Source: Pseudomonadales bacterium
GTDB lineage: Bacteria > Pseudomonadota > Gammaproteobacteria > Pseudomonadales > Halieaceae
NCBI GenBank assembly: GCA_024234815.1
Contig: JACKNO010000001.1
Span: forward strand, 992,001 to 1,056,000
Direction of reading: 5' to 3'
DNA length: 64,000 bases
Shown: one piece after another, positions 63,267 through 64,000 of the stretch
Layout: each line of letters opens with the position of its first letter
Numbering within the stretch: position 1 is the first letter of the stretch
Notes under the pieces: generated by a model
The model's database searches: none
The model's input: the letters and a program-made list of their open reading frames with translations, nothing else
What the model was told of the DNA's origin: nothing
Position numbers and translations under genes: made by a program

Positions 63267-64000
63267 ATGAAAACCATTTTGATAACAGGCACTACCAACG
63301 GCATTGGGCGCGTAACGGCCCTCGAACTTGCCCGCCAGGGCCACACCATCGTGATGGCCAATCGCAATCGACAGAAGTCCGAACAACTTGCCAGGGAAAT
63401 TACCCGGAAAACCGGCAACAGCAACATCAGCCTGCTCGATCTCGACCTGTCCTCCCTGGGCTCGGTTCGTCAATGCGCCAGGGAATTCAAGGCGACACAC
63501 GACAAGCTGGACATTCTGCTCAATAACGCAGGCATGAATGCGCCTGCAGAAGTGATCACGGAAGACGGTTATGAATCCCAGTTTGTGGTCAACAATCTGG
63601 CGCAGCTGTTGCTTACCGTAGAGCTGCTCCCGGCGCTGGAAGCCGCGGCGCCGGCACATGTCATTTTTGTAACCTCGCTGATGCACAAATTCGGCAAGCT
63701 GGATTTCGACAGTTTCAAAGGCTGGAAGAAGTACAATGCCAACGCGTCCTACGCCCAGTCCAAGCTGGCCATGCAATTGAATGCCACGGAGCTCGCGGAA
63801 CGGCTGCGGGAGCGAAATATCGCGGTCAATACGCTACACCCGGGAGCTGTCTCGACTGGCATCCTCGACGGCTATTCGCCCCTACAGCAATTCTTTCTGC
63901 GATTGTTTTTCACCACGCCGGAGAAGGGGGCGCGCACATCCCTGCATGTGGCAGCTCTCGAGGGAAGTGATCGACCGACCGGGACGTACTTTAGCGGCGG
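63267..64000 (+). CDS. Short-chain dehydrogenase/reductase, C-terminus beyond the window edge
   Basis: A continuous frame from ATG 63267 reads TILITGTTNGIGRVTALELA (TGxxxGxG), NNAG, SLMHKF in the catalytic-Ser region and SYAQSKLAM (YxxxK). It resembles retinol-dehydrogenase-like (RDH11/13-type) SDRs. The frame is open to the last base of the window, so the end is missing. Confidence 0.85.
   Translation, partial: MKTILITGTTNGIGRVTALELARQGHTIVMANRNRQKSEQLAREITRKTGNSNISLLDLDLSSLGSVRQCAREFKATHDKLDILLNNAGMNAPAEVITEDGYESQFVVNNLAQLLLTVELLPALEAAAPAHVIFVTSLMHKFGKLDFDSFKGWKKYNANASYAQSKLAMQLNATELAERLRERNIAVNTLHPGAVSTGILDGYSPLQQFFLRLFFTTPEKGARTSLHVAALEGSDRPTGTYFSG

Noticed and set aside
1..64000. Search for tRNA, rRNA, CRISPR, transposase or integrase signatures
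   Set aside because: None was recognised on either strand by reading; a dedicated tRNA/Rfam scan could still find small RNAs.

Overview
The window is a protein-dense, moderately GC-rich stretch of bacterial chromosome from a gammaproteobacterium. The mix suggests a marine, Halieaceae/Cellvibrionales-like lineage: a DUF5062 protein, VPLPA-type C-terminal sorting signals, a BCCT transporter paired with an outer-membrane porin, an RND/MMPL-LolA-barrel trio, RhlE, CspA, and several small enzymes of the SRPBCC, SnoaL-like, VOC and SDR families. The taxonomic guess is inference. I saw no rRNA, tRNA, CRISPR array, insertion sequence or prophage.

Left part (1-11 kb). A PadR-type regulator runs off the left edge. 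Next to it is the C-terminal remnant of a BciA/NmrA-like reductase. The dominant feature is a seven-gene, translationally coupled V-type ATPase operon (E, DUF2764, A, B, D, I, K; all minus strand, 8387 to 1111). It has the compact gene order known from Chlamydia and Bacteroidetes and no C, F or G genes. Subunit K keeps the side-chain ligands expected for Na+ transport. Upstream lies a large protein with a C-terminal acyl-ACP-reductase (AAR) module and an N-terminal extension of about 300 residues. Both the ATPase operon and the AAR gene are preceded by a perfect TTGAC-N4-GTCAA palindrome of CRP/FNR type, which suggests shared control.

Middle part (11-44 kb). This holds cell-envelope and small-molecule genes. 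They include a lytic transglycosylase, a LysR regulator divergent from a methyltransferase/GFA pair, a beta-lactamase-fold hydrolase, a two-domain retropepsin-like protein with a PDZ domain, and three clustered proteins sharing one peptidoglycan-binding domain in different positions. Further along are FumC, two response regulators (one with a novel N-terminal region), MtfA, an amidase, RhlE, an alpha/beta hydrolase, a porin-BCCT pair and a 2OG-Fe(II) oxygenase. An imperfect repeat of about 97 bp occurs at 29.2 and 34.8 kb.

Right part (44-64 kb). An RND/MMPL-LolA-like-outer-membrane barrel operon is followed by RsuA, CspA and a secreted two-gene operon whose first product has a caspase/gingipain-like His/Cys dyad. 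Then come a second VPLPA-CTERM protein, a YihY/BrkB-family membrane protein, DUF5062, a decayed SDR pseudogene, a histone-H1-like lysine/alanine-rich protein, a large MscS-family channel, an FG-GAP/VCBS protein, a small coiled-coil protein, an EamA transporter and an SDR gene cut by the right edge.
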